From Acidobacteriaceae bacterium (GTDB lineage Bacteria > Acidobacteriota > Terriglobia > Terriglobales > Acidobacteriaceae): 22,923 nt of DNA. The stretch lies in the NCBI GenBank assembly GCA_003165095.1, contig PLSH01000349.1, positions 858-23,780 on the forward strand, written 5' to 3'. Below the pieces are notes generated by a model. That model did no database searches and had not been told where the DNA came from. It saw only the letters and a program-made list of their open reading frames with translations. The position numbers and the translations under genes are program-made. Positions 8,377-16,417 of the stretch are shown here, one piece after another; the first letter of the stretch is position 1; each line of letters begins with the position of its first letter.

Positions 8377-9750
8377 ATGTCGAAAATCAGCGTTGCAGGG
8401 CAAATAAACCCGTCGTTGTCTGCGGAATTGGAAGCAAACGCGGACGTTGAGGTCGTCACTGAATCAGCCGACGCAGTCTTGATCGACTGTAGCTCAGGTG
8501 GAGGGGCCGCGCTCGAAAACGCACTGGAATCAGGATCTCCCATCCTGTTATATCAGCCTGACGAAATTGCACTGGCAGCTTTGGAAAAACTCACTGGTAG
8601 CCGTCCGGCTGAGGGCTCTCAACTCGTCGGCATTGCAAAACTAACGTCGCGGCAAGGCCAGGTGAGTTACCAGATGCTGGATGGCAGCGATCTACAACCC
8701 ACCAGCGGGCAGGCTTCCGACCGGGAATCCGCCCTGCTGAAAGCACCGGATACCGCTGATTTGCTTTCAGCCCTTGTCTCGCAAATGGCTGGCAGGTTGC
8801 ACGTCAACACGGCGAAACCGCTGCTCCGCGACGCCTCGGCGACCTACTCTCCGGGAAACGATGCGTGGTATTGGAATATCAGCAATTCCTGGGGACCCGC
8901 GACATACACCTTAGGTCACGATGATGACAAGAATGTGATGTACAAGCTCAACGGATCGGTGCAGCAACAGACCCCTTCGCTCATGCTGAATGCCGATCTG
9001 CATATCTACTATGCCGACGCCGAACCCGTGCCGTATTACGTCGTCTATGCGAAATTCACGGCAATTTGCGCCGCGGGATATCGGCTTGCCAACACAGGCG
9101 ATGCACGGGGTTTCTTCCTGTCAAAAATCTTCATGGACTTTGGGTTCGAAGCATCGGAGGGAAAAATCGTCCCCATCGGGCACATCCCGGGGAACTATGA
9201 GGGCGAACAGGGCTTCGTCTTTCCTCTCTCCACTCCCCGATTCCGCATCACGGCCAGGACCGCCACCGGCGCCGCTGCCACAGCGTTCACACCGCAAGAC
9301 AGCGTGACCTGGAATATCAAGGGCTGGCGCATCCACGATGAGTCGGCCGGTAATCAGGTCAAGGCCTGCTTCCACCAGCACGATGGATGGGACTCCTGGA
9401 TCAGGCAGCGCCAGGATTTTGGCTCCTGGTGGCAGGAGGCTTTCGGCGGCAAGTACGGCGGAAAGGTGGTTGGGATGCCGGATACTTCCTTCGCCACAAT
9501 TACCACCGAGGCAGTTGGCGCCTGGCGGCTGGAGGGCAAGTTCAACGGGAAACACGAAATCTATATGACTGTGCGCCCAGGCCCCATGGGGTTCCATCAG
9601 GAGATGGCCTTCATCCATAACCTCCACAGTTGTAATGGGCGCGGGAACATCAACGACAGGCATCATGACATTACCTGGGCTGATTTCTGGACAGGAAGTC
9701 CCTGGTATCTGAAACTTTCCGATCTTCCAAAGCCTGCAGGGAAGAAGTAA
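8377..9750 (+). CDS. Conserved-looking protein of unknown function, partner of the Rhs/SpvB gene
   Basis: 457 residues; I do not recognise the family. There is no signal peptide or membrane helix. Residues ~1-150 look like an alpha/beta domain (hydrophobic strands such as DAVLIDCSSGGGAA and SPILLYQPDEIAL). Residues ~155-300 are beta-rich (ASATYSPGNDAWYWNISN, LHIYYADAEPVPYYVVYAKF). The C-terminal third is rich in Trp and His (HQHDGWDSWIRQRQDF, SWWQEAFGG) and ends in a Lys-rich tail. The stop is only 21 bases before the next ATG, with the partner's ribosome binding site in between, so the two genes should be cotranscribed. That suggests an accessory, carrier, adaptor or effector role for the large Rhs protein, but there is no sequence signature to choose between these. 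The start choice rests on ORF extent and the AT-rich promoter-like region upstream. Confidence 0.75.
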   Translation: MSKISVAGQINPSLSAELEANADVEVVTESADAVLIDCSSGGGAALENALESGSPILLYQPDEIALAALEKLTGSRPAEGSQLVGIAKLTSRQGQVSYQMLDGSDLQPTSGQASDRESALLKAPDTADLLSALVSQMAGRLHVNTAKPLLRDASATYSPGNDAWYWNISNSWGPATYTLGHDDDKNVMYKLNGSVQQQTPSLMLNADLHIYYADAEPVPYYVVYAKFTAICAAGYRLANTGDARGFFLSKIFMDFGFEASEGKIVPIGHIPGNYEGEQGFVFPLSTPRFRITARTATGAAATAFTPQDSVTWNIKGWRIHDESAGNQVKACFHQHDGWDSWIRQRQDFGSWWQEAFGGKYGGKVVGMPDTSFATITTEAVGAWRLEGKFNGKHEIYMTVRPGPMGFHQEMAFIHNLHSCNGRGNINDRHHDITWADFWTGSPWYLKLSDLPKPAGKK

Positions 9751-9771
9751 TCGACAGGGAGAGGTGCCGGA

Positions 9772-12700
9772 ATGCCACAGCCTATCCACGCTGGAGCTGT
9801 CAAAGGAGAATTCCGGATCGATAGCGACGGCAGCGCCGCTTATTCGATTCCGATCCAGTGCCCGCCGGGGCCGCGATCCATCACCCCCAGTGTCTCCGTC
9901 GGCTACAACAGCGCGGGCGGCAACGATCTGCTGGGTGTTGGCTGGGGCCTGCAGGGCTTTTCAACCATCACCCGCTGCGCTGCCACTGTTGCCCAGGATG
10001 GATTCACCGGAACAGTCAATCTGGACCGCGGAGATCGTTTTGCGCTCGATGGCCAACGGTTGATCGCGGTTGAGGGGCGCGACGGATTTCCCGATGCCGT
10101 CTATCGCACCGAGATCGACAGTTGGAAAAAGATTGTTCCTGTCTACGGAAACAATCCGGATAAGGGTCCCACTTCTTTCCGCGTCTACGACCGCCAGGGT
10201 ACGATTTACGAGTTCGGCTTCACGGCCGACTCGCGTTTGCTTACACCCGCGGGGGATGCGGTTCGCTCCTGGTCGATAAGCCGCCTGACAAATCTTGCAG
10301 GCAGTTATCAAAGATTTATCTATGAACCGGATGTTGCGAACGGCGTGAGCTATCCGTTGCGCCTGGAATACGGCGGGTTCGCCAACGACCCGCCGAGGCG
10401 CTCGATACGCATCCGATACGAAGCCCGCGACGATGGAGCGGCAAAGTACACCGCCGGACTGGGTTCCCGCATCACCCGGCGCGTGAGTAACATCGATTCC
10501 TTTCTGGATGAGTCTCCGGTGATGCAATACCGGTTTACTTATGAGACGGGAAAGCTCACCAGCCGAAGCCGCCTGATCTCGGTAACTCAGGCGGGCAGCA
10601 AAGGCGGGGAACTGCCTGCCACTCGCTTTGAATGGCAGGAGGGAAACACCAACCTGTTTGGTTCGTCTACCACGCTTGCGGCCTCCGGCGCACCCGAAGG
10701 CGGAACTCTGCTGCCCATGGACATCAACGGCGACGGCGTGGTCGATCTGGTCCACGCGCGCGATGAAGACGGCACTCTGCAACTCGATCTCTATCTGGCG
10801 CGCCATGGGGGAAGCGGCTTCGATTCACGCTGGACCATGCCGGCAACCGGCCTGGCAGGCAATGGCCAGTTGTTTCCAATGGATGTGGATGGCGACGGGT
10901 GCATCGATCTGGTGCATGCGTCGGACAACGACGGCCAGTTGGAACTTACGGTTTTGAAGGCTACGCAATCTGGCGCGCGCTGGATTCTGAAACCCGGCGC
11001 GCGCGGCGCCGGCGGTCCTGCCGGCCTGGCCGGAAGCGGATTGTTGTTCTCGCTGGATGTGGACGGCGACGGGCTTCCCGACCTAGTTCATATCACCGAC
11101 CACGATGGTACTTCTACCATCACCACTCTTTTCTCAGACGGCACGCGTTTTGCACGCGATCCCAAGGATCATACGTTGCCCTGCCAGACTGGCTTCGGCG
11201 AATGGATTCCAGGCGACTACAACGGCGACGGCATGGCCGATCTTGTGCATGCGTCTGAGCGGGACGGCGCGCTTCACCTCGATCTTTTCACTTCGCGCGG
11301 TCGCGCAGGATTCGTGCGCCAATCCGCAAGCCCGCAAGCGCAGCCTGTTGGCATGGGGGTGATGATTCCCATCGATGTAAACGGCGACGGCAAGACCGAC
11401 CTGGTGAATGCCTTTTACAACGACACGCGCCTCGAGCTTACATCCCTCGTGTCAACTGGCAAGGGTTTCGCGTCCCAGCCCACTCAGCGCCCCGCCCTTC
11501 CCGGCGCAGCCAATCATGCCACCTTGATGCCGGCCGATTTGAACGGCGACGGCCTCATGGATCTTCTCCTTGCGTGGTCCAGCGAAGACGGCACAACGTC
11601 GGTCGGCGGGCTCATGTCGAACGGCTCCGGGTTCGCGTTTTGCAATCCCGCCTCGCAGCCGCTGAAGACAGCGGGCTGGGCGCGCTTTCTGCCGCTGGAT
11701 CTTGACGGCGACGGGCGAACCGATCTGCTGCACGCAGCGCAAGACAATGGGAAGCTCGTATTGCGTCAGGTGCTCATTGCGGGCGACTATCCCGATCTGC
11801 TCAAGTCGATCACCAACGGCATTGGCGGGCGTCATGAAATTCGCTATGACACCATGACCAACCCGGCTATCTACAGCAAGCAGACCATTGCGCCAAATGC
11901 CCCCGCAGTAAAAGGAATTGAAACCGCGCCGCTGCTCAACTCCGGCGTTTCGGGTTCCACTTACGCGCTGGTCGGAGGGTCGGGCTCCACTCCCGGCGCC
12001 GTGTATGCGACGAAGATCACGGCCTTTCCAAAGCAGTTGGTCTGCTCGTACCTGCATACAACCGGCTCGGGCGCTCCGTCGGAGTACAAGTATTTCTATC
12101 GCGCCGGACGTCTCGATGTTACCGGGCGCGGATGGCTGGGTTTCGAATCGAGCGCCATGACCGATGTGGAATTCGATACTGCGACTCTTACGGAGTTTCA
12201 TCGCAATTTTCCGCTGGAAAGAAGCCCCAGCCGCATCACAACTTCTCGCGCGAGCGACGGAACACTCATTCAAAAAGTTCAATACACCCAGGAGGCTGCG
12301 CCAACTTCGCCCAAGACCTGGAGTGTTCGGGAACGCTTGGTGGACGTGGAGTTCTTGAGCCTCGGCGCGCCCGGCTCCGCGCCCGATGCGGTTCGCCGCA
12401 GAACCAGCGATTATGACGCGTGGGGCAACCTGGTGCGCATGTCCGACAGCGGCACAGGACAGGGCGCGCCCACGTGCTACAGCTTTGAGACGTTCAGTCC
12501 GCCCGATACTGCGCGATGGGTGCTGGGCCGTTCCGTCGAGGCTGCGGTTACGGCCGACGCCAAAGGCGAGCAGGTTTTGCGCCGCGAGAGGCACACTTAT
12601 GACCAGGCGACGGGAAGAGTGCTCACGCAACAAGCGTGGAACGATCAAACCCAGTCATGGCTGGCTTCAACTTACACCTATGACAACTTTGGGAATGCAA

Positions 12701-15700
12701 CATCCAGCACCGATCCGTCGGGCGCAACCACCAATGTAACGTTCGACTCGGAGTATCATGCGTTTCCCGTGCGTGTGGAGTCTCCGCCAAACGCGCAGGG
12801 AAAAAGAATCGTCTCAAAATTCGAATTCAATCCGCACAACGGAGAACAGAAGACGCGCTTCCAGCCGAAGACCAGCGACGATTCCTCAACCGATGGACCG
12901 GTTGTCGCAAAGGTCTTCGACGAACTTGGACGCACGATCGAGGAACATGGGCCGGATCCTTCGGGCAAGCTTGTGCCGCTGGTTAAGCGCAGTTGGGTCG
13001 CAGGGAAAGACGGCGTTTATCAGGAAGAGCAAACACGCGTGGATTGGGCGGGCACGGCATGGCACTGGAAGCGATCGTGGCTCGACGGGGAAGGGCGAAT
13101 CTATCGCACGGCGGCTCTTGGTCCGGATGGCGCGCGAACCGTTACAATGCGCAGGATCCTCGATGGCAGGGGCAACATCCTCGAGGAAACCCTGCCTTGC
13201 TATGAGGGCGATCCGGTTACAACGGTCAAGCGCAAGTACGATGCCGCCGGGCGGTTGATCGCGGAAGTTCGAGCGGAATCCACCACCCGTTATGAGTACC
13301 CCACTGCGTTCAAGACAGTGGCGATCGAAGCCTACGGAAAGCCCGAGGCCCGCACCACCACCACGCACTATGTGCAGTGCGGAGACGAACGTCTTCCCGT
13401 GCGGCGTGTTGCGGGCAACGGCGAAACCACAACATTCACTTATGACGGACTGGCCCGCCTGACCTCTGCCGTCGATCCCCTCGGAGTGGTCTCCAGCGCG
13501 CGGTACGATTCTCTCGGCCGCCAGGTTTACTCAAGTGTTATCGGCGCGAAAGGCATGCAGCTTGAAAGGACCTTTCTCCGCGACGACCAGCAGCGCCGCA
13601 CTACCAGCACGCAGCCCGACGGCAAATCGGTTACCGTCTCATCCGACGCTCTGCAGCGCACCCTCAAAAAGGTGTATAGCGACGGCGCCACCGTCGAATT
13701 CCTCTACGATCAAAGCGCCGATTCTTTGGGGCGTCTGTCTGAAGTTCGCGACACCCATGGCGCAGGCACACGGTACAAATACGATCGCGTCGGCAATCAG
13801 ACACGCGTTGAAACGTCGGTTGAAGGCAAGTCCTATCCATTTGATCGGTCCTTCGCGCCCGCGGGCCACGTACTAACCCTTACCTATCCCGACGGCTCCG
13901 TCGAGACCTCCGCATACAACGCGAGTCACCAGCAACTGGCGATTGCCATTGGCGATGTGTCGGCGTCCTTCGGCGACTTCACGGCCACCGGCACTCCAAA
14001 GCAAATCGTGCTTGGAAACGGCATTCGCGAGACACGTTCGTACCGCAACAACGGCCAACTTGCCTCGCAATCGTTGGCGCGCGCCGACGGCGGCCAACTC
14101 GCCAGGCATGACTTCGAGTGGAATGCGATGGGGCAGCTCTCGGCGATTCTCGATCGTGTCGACGGCGCCAACGACCGGAAGTTCAGCTACGACATATCCG
14201 GCCGCCTCGGATCGGCTATTGAAGGATCGGTCAGAACATCATTTGAGTATGACGGCGGCGGCAATCTCACGGCAAAAGGAAACGTAAAGTACAACTACGA
14301 CGGGTATCGCGTGCGAACCGGCGCAAGCGGCGAACAGAATGTGTTTTCTGCTGACTACGATGCCGATGGCAACATGAAGAGCGTGGTAAGAAACGGGCAA
14401 AAGCGATCGTTTGAATACGACGGAGCCGGATGCCTGGCCAGTACCGAGGGCGTTCGCTTTACTTATGACTACACCGGACGCCGACTGACGAAAAAGGTGG
14501 AGAACGGGCCTCTGACCATTTATGTTGCGCCGCAATACGAAGTGGTCCGCTTTCCCAAAGGGCAGGTTCAAAGCACGCGTTATATAACATCGGCGCACGG
14601 CCTGGTAGCTGCCATCACAAAGGTGGATGCAAACCCCTCTGGAGTTCAGGAAACGGCCGAGGGCGTTTCGGCGCCGGGCATATTCTATTCTCATTCCGAT
14701 TACAACGGCAGCGTGGCGCTTCAGACCAATCTGAACGGCCTGGTGGTGGCCCGTGTTCGATATGATTCTTATGGCAAGCCCTCGGTAATAGGCCCAGACA
14801 ATATCCGTCACAAGTTCACCGGGAAAGAGTTCGACCGCGAGACTGGGCTTTACTATTTCGAGTCCCGTTACTACGATCCCGAGACCGGGCGCTTCACCAC
14901 CGCGGACGATCGCCTCGGCGGGCCCGAGACCTGCCGCGACGTACTCAACCGCTACGCATACGTCATCAACGATCCGTTGAATAACACCGACCTCACCGGC
15001 CACATGTTCGATTTAGGGTACGGCTTCGAATGGGGCAGGTTCTTCTCCGAAATAAAGGATGCCTTTGAAACTCCGTTGGGCAAAAAAATTACGATGGCCA
15101 TCCTGGGCAGCGCGCTGATTATTGCGGGAGCGGCGCTGACATTTTTCGCAGGGCCCGCCGGCGTGGGTCTGGCGTTGTTGGGTGGAACTCTGCTGGGCGC
15201 GGGAATCTCGGCCACGGCATATTTAGCCTCCAATTCCAACTCGCTCGAATGGAGAGACTTCGGCATTCAATTGGGCATTGGAGCGGCCACTGGCCTGGTT
15301 ACGGCAGGTATCTCTTCCGGTGCTGGGTTAATCATTGCACGCGGCGTTGCAACGCAGGCTCTGACTTGGGGCGCGACCGGGGCATCGAGAATCGCAGTAG
15401 CCATTATTGCTGCCACGGTCAGCGGTACAGCCGCCAGTGTGGGCACAAAGTATTTGAACAATCTTGCCAAAGGCAAATCGGGCGACGATGTACACGATGG
15501 CGTAGCTTCGTCGGCGGCCTACGGCGCGATATTCGGCCTGGTTGGCGGCGCTGTGGGCTCGGGCACGGGAGCGCTAGCTTCGAAGACCAGCGGTAGAGAC
15601 TACTACTCACACCTTCCGGATGGCTGGACAAGTGTGGAAAGCAGTGGTTATAGCTTCGCGGCCGACAAAGCTCCAAAGTTTTTTATGGGACTCAAGGACC

Positions 15701-15741
15701 TGCTGATCTCACCGCTCGTAAACGCATTGCCGGAGATGTAG
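9772..15741 (+). CDS. SpvB/VCBS/Rhs-repeat protein resembling a fused TcB-TcC toxin-complex subunit
   Basis: 1989 residues from ATG 9772 with AGGGAGAGG 7 bases upstream. Residues ~1-300 match the SpvB N-terminal module (SIPIQCPPGPRSITPSVSVG, LLGVGWGLQGFSTITRCA). Next come seven FG-GAP/VCBS calcium-binding repeats with D-x-[DN]-G-D-G cores at residues 317, 371, 429, 482, 535, 589 and 643 (period 53-58). A TcdB-middle-like region (LLKSITNGIGGRHEIRYD) follows, then about 15 YD repeats from ~860. The Rhs-associated core is at ~1663-1743 (FTGKEFDRETGLYYFESRYY, ending NNTDLTGH). In Tc toxins and Rhs proteins these parts form a hollow shell enclosing a C-terminal effector. Here residues 1745-1989 are a variable tail with about five hydrophobic glycine-rich segments and no catalytic motif I recognise. 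There is no signal peptide, no PAAR domain and no TcA gene. No immunity gene follows; a transposase scrap does. Confidence 0.88.
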   Translation: MPQPIHAGAVKGEFRIDSDGSAAYSIPIQCPPGPRSITPSVSVGYNSAGGNDLLGVGWGLQGFSTITRCAATVAQDGFTGTVNLDRGDRFALDGQRLIAVEGRDGFPDAVYRTEIDSWKKIVPVYGNNPDKGPTSFRVYDRQGTIYEFGFTADSRLLTPAGDAVRSWSISRLTNLAGSYQRFIYEPDVANGVSYPLRLEYGGFANDPPRRSIRIRYEARDDGAAKYTAGLGSRITRRVSNIDSFLDESPVMQYRFTYETGKLTSRSRLISVTQAGSKGGELPATRFEWQEGNTNLFGSSTTLAASGAPEGGTLLPMDINGDGVVDLVHARDEDGTLQLDLYLARHGGSGFDSRWTMPATGLAGNGQLFPMDVDGDGCIDLVHASDNDGQLELTVLKATQSGARWILKPGARGAGGPAGLAGSGLLFSLDVDGDGLPDLVHITDHDGTSTITTLFSDGTRFARDPKDHTLPCQTGFGEWIPGDYNGDGMADLVHASERDGALHLDLFTSRGRAGFVRQSASPQAQPVGMGVMIPIDVNGDGKTDLVNAFYNDTRLELTSLVSTGKGFASQPTQRPALPGAANHATLMPADLNGDGLMDLLLAWSSEDGTTSVGGLMSNGSGFAFCNPASQPLKTAGWARFLPLDLDGDGRTDLLHAAQDNGKLVLRQVLIAGDYPDLLKSITNGIGGRHEIRYDTMTNPAIYSKQTIAPNAPAVKGIETAPLLNSGVSGSTYALVGGSGSTPGAVYATKITAFPKQLVCSYLHTTGSGAPSEYKYFYRAGRLDVTGRGWLGFESSAMTDVEFDTATLTEFHRNFPLERSPSRITTSRASDGTLIQKVQYTQEAAPTSPKTWSVRERLVDVEFLSLGAPGSAPDAVRRRTSDYDAWGNLVRMSDSGTGQGAPTCYSFETFSPPDTARWVLGRSVEAAVTADAKGEQVLRRERHTYDQATGRVLTQQAWNDQTQSWLASTYTYDNFGNATSSTDPSGATTNVTFDSEYHAFPVRVESPPNAQGKRIVSKFEFNPHNGEQKTRFQPKTSDDSSTDGPVVAKVFDELGRTIEEHGPDPSGKLVPLVKRSWVAGKDGVYQEEQTRVDWAGTAWHWKRSWLDGEGRIYRTAALGPDGARTVTMRRILDGRGNILEETLPCYEGDPVTTVKRKYDAAGRLIAEVRAESTTRYEYPTAFKTVAIEAYGKPEARTTTTHYVQCGDERLPVRRVAGNGETTTFTYDGLARLTSAVDPLGVVSSARYDSLGRQVYSSVIGAKGMQLERTFLRDDQQRRTTSTQPDGKSVTVSSDALQRTLKKVYSDGATVEFLYDQSADSLGRLSEVRDTHGAGTRYKYDRVGNQTRVETSVEGKSYPFDRSFAPAGHVLTLTYPDGSVETSAYNASHQQLAIAIGDVSASFGDFTATGTPKQIVLGNGIRETRSYRNNGQLASQSLARADGGQLARHDFEWNAMGQLSAILDRVDGANDRKFSYDISGRLGSAIEGSVRTSFEYDGGGNLTAKGNVKYNYDGYRVRTGASGEQNVFSADYDADGNMKSVVRNGQKRSFEYDGAGCLASTEGVRFTYDYTGRRLTKKVENGPLTIYVAPQYEVVRFPKGQVQSTRYITSAHGLVAAITKVDANPSGVQETAEGVSAPGIFYSHSDYNGSVALQTNLNGLVVARVRYDSYGKPSVIGPDNIRHKFTGKEFDRETGLYYFESRYYDPETGRFTTADDRLGGPETCRDVLNRYAYVINDPLNNTDLTGHMFDLGYGFEWGRFFSEIKDAFETPLGKKITMAILGSALIIAGAALTFFAGPAGVGLALLGGTLLGAGISATAYLASNSNSLEWRDFGIQLGIGAATGLVTAGISSGAGLIIARGVATQALTWGATGASRIAVAIIAATVSGTAASVGTKYLNNLAKGKSGDDVHDGVASSAAYGAIFGLVGGAVGSGTGALASKTSGRDYYSHLPDGWTSVESSGYSFAADKAPKFFMGLKDLLISPLVNALPEM

Positions 15742-15768
15742 TTTCCGTTCGCGAATCGGTAGAGTTCT

Positions 15769-15960
15769 TTCCTGTTGCTTCGCCAAAATGCTGATCTGTT
15801 TTCTATCGCCGCAATGGATTTCTTCACCGTGCGGTCGCTCTCCTTCGGCGTTCTCTATTGATTCTTCGTCATCGCCCACGACCGCCGACGCATCCTGCAC
15901 TGCAATGTGACCAGAAATCCGGGCAATGCATGGGGCATTCAGCAATTGCGCGACATCAGG
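15769..15960 (+). pseudogene. Remnant of an integrase-core (rve/DDE) transposase
   Basis: Read in one frame, this stretch gives SIAAMDFFTVRSLSFGVLY, stop (TGA 15859-15861), then FFVIAHDRRRILHCNVTRN and AWGIQQLRDI. It is the beginning of the integrase catalytic core of IS-element transposases, including the first catalytic Asp in MDFFTV and the HDRRR.LH.NVT motif. After about 15957 the similarity ends, so the remaining acidic residues are absent. It is therefore a short dead fragment with an internal stop and both ends missing. It begins only about 30 bases after the Rhs stop codon, suggesting insertion and deletion at the 3' end of that gene. Confidence 0.75.
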
Positions 15961-16070
15961 TTAGTTTCATACGGTGCCAAGCGAAGTTAGACGCACATCT
16001 CGTTTACTCGATTCGGCGGCAACTCGCTGTTTTGACGAGCTACAGGTGGACGCTGGACAGGGGAATTCGA

Positions 16071-16098
16071 TTGACAGGCAACACCCCCCTTGTAAGCT
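16071..16098 (+). promoter_or_regulatory. Promoter of the plus-strand sulfur unit (leaderless at the Cys leader peptide)
   Basis: TTGACA (16071-16076), a perfect -35 box, is followed after 16 bases by TAAGCT (16093-16098). The expected start, seven bases beyond the -10, is about 16105, which is the A of the leader-peptide ATG. No Shine-Dalgarno precedes that ATG, which agrees with a leaderless mRNA. Confidence 0.55.
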
Positions 16099-16104
16099 AC
16101 TCGA

Positions 16105-16209
16105 ATGAGAGCGAAACTCCAGAGGACTGCGGTGTTTACATCGTGTTGTTGCGCGTGTATGCACACAGGGTGTCCTCTGGCAGGTAGAGGCCGGGCTGAA
16201 CTAACTTAG
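16105..16209 (+). CDS. Cys-rich leader peptide 1 (CCCAC motif), attenuator upstream of sulfur transport genes
   Basis: 34 codons starting ATG AGA GCG AAA and ending TAG 16207-16209. The peptide begins MRAKLQRTAVFTS, then has three Cys codons in a row (TGT TGT TGC, 16144-16152), Ala, Cys, MHTG and another Cys (TGT 16171-16173). This gives five Cys in ten residues, although Cys is normally a rare amino acid. The codons are followed by alternative RNA hairpins and an intrinsic terminator, then by genes for sulfur uptake. Leader peptides with CCC runs that sense charged tRNA-Cys are known upstream of cysteine and sulfur genes in mycobacteria; I infer the same logic here. The promoter position suggests the ATG is the first base of the transcript. 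Its sequence has no other apparent function. Confidence 0.72.
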   Translation: MRAKLQRTAVFTSCCCACMHTGCPLAGRGRAELT

Positions 16210-16248
16210 AGCCTGACTTCAGCTAAAGAAGTTTCTTAGCCCACCGCC
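16174..16248 (+). promoter_or_regulatory. Alternative leader-RNA pairings (pause hairpin versus antiterminator) of copy 1
   Basis: CCTCT (16174-16178) can pair with AGAGG (16186-16190) as an early hairpin straddling the last leader codons. Alternatively GGC (16189-16191) plus GGGCT (16193-16197) can pair with GCC (16246-16248) plus AGCCC (16238-16242), which is the 5' arm of the terminator. The two structures share 16189-16190 and are mutually exclusive, as in a classical 1:2 / 2:3 / 3:4 attenuator. The last Cys codon (16171) immediately precedes CCTCT, so a ribosome stalled there would block the early hairpin. Confidence 0.45.
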
Positions 16249-16275
16249 GGAAGTCGATCTGGCTGGTGGGTTTTT
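16240..16275 (+). terminator. Intrinsic terminator (attenuator) of copy 1
   Basis: CCCACC (16240-16245) and GCCGG (16246-16250) pair across an 8-base loop with CTGGC (16259-16263) and GGTGGG (16265-16270); one T (16264) is bulged and one G-U pair occurs. TTTTT (16271-16275) follows directly. It lies 30 bases after the leader stop and 142 bases before the first structural gene, so it is placed to attenuate rather than to end a transcription unit. Confidence 0.75.
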
Positions 16276-16343
16276 ATTTATAGCCCTCAGATGCACAGAC
16301 AACCACGGCGGCGACTCCTTACCAAACAGAGAAGATGGCACGG

Positions 16344-16371
16344 GAGGGATGGCCTTCAGGCCAGTGCCCTC
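16344..16371 (+). promoter_or_regulatory. Stable hairpin between attenuator and first structural gene
   Basis: GAGGG and TGGCC pair with GGCCA and CCCTC around a TTCA loop, with a small internal loop. No T-run follows. It overlaps the upstream in-frame ATG at 16349, which argues against that codon being used as a start. It may stabilise the 5' end of the readthrough mRNA. Confidence 0.35.
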
Positions 16372-16417
16372 ACCTTCCCCAGAGAGAAACGCAACTCAAA
16401 ACAAGGAGATCGTCCTC

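Larger units (their letters stand above)
15742..16104. other. Gap holding the transposase scrap and the promoter of the first Cys leader
   Basis: Apart from the decayed transposase and the promoter listed separately, I see no gene in this stretch. The part between 15960 and 16070 resembles nothing I recognise and has no clear inverted repeats marking an insertion-sequence end. Confidence 0.5.

Noticed and set aside
11452..12648. 398-codon minus-strand ORF
   Set aside because: Antisense shadow of the Rhs/VCBS gene in GC-rich coding sequence; composition is Arg/Ala-rich and featureless.
16349..16417. Upstream in-frame ATG extending the FadL-type gene by 23 residues
   Set aside because: It lies within a strong hairpin, lacks a ribosome binding site and would bury the signal peptide; ATG 16418 has AAGGAG and a clean signal sequence.
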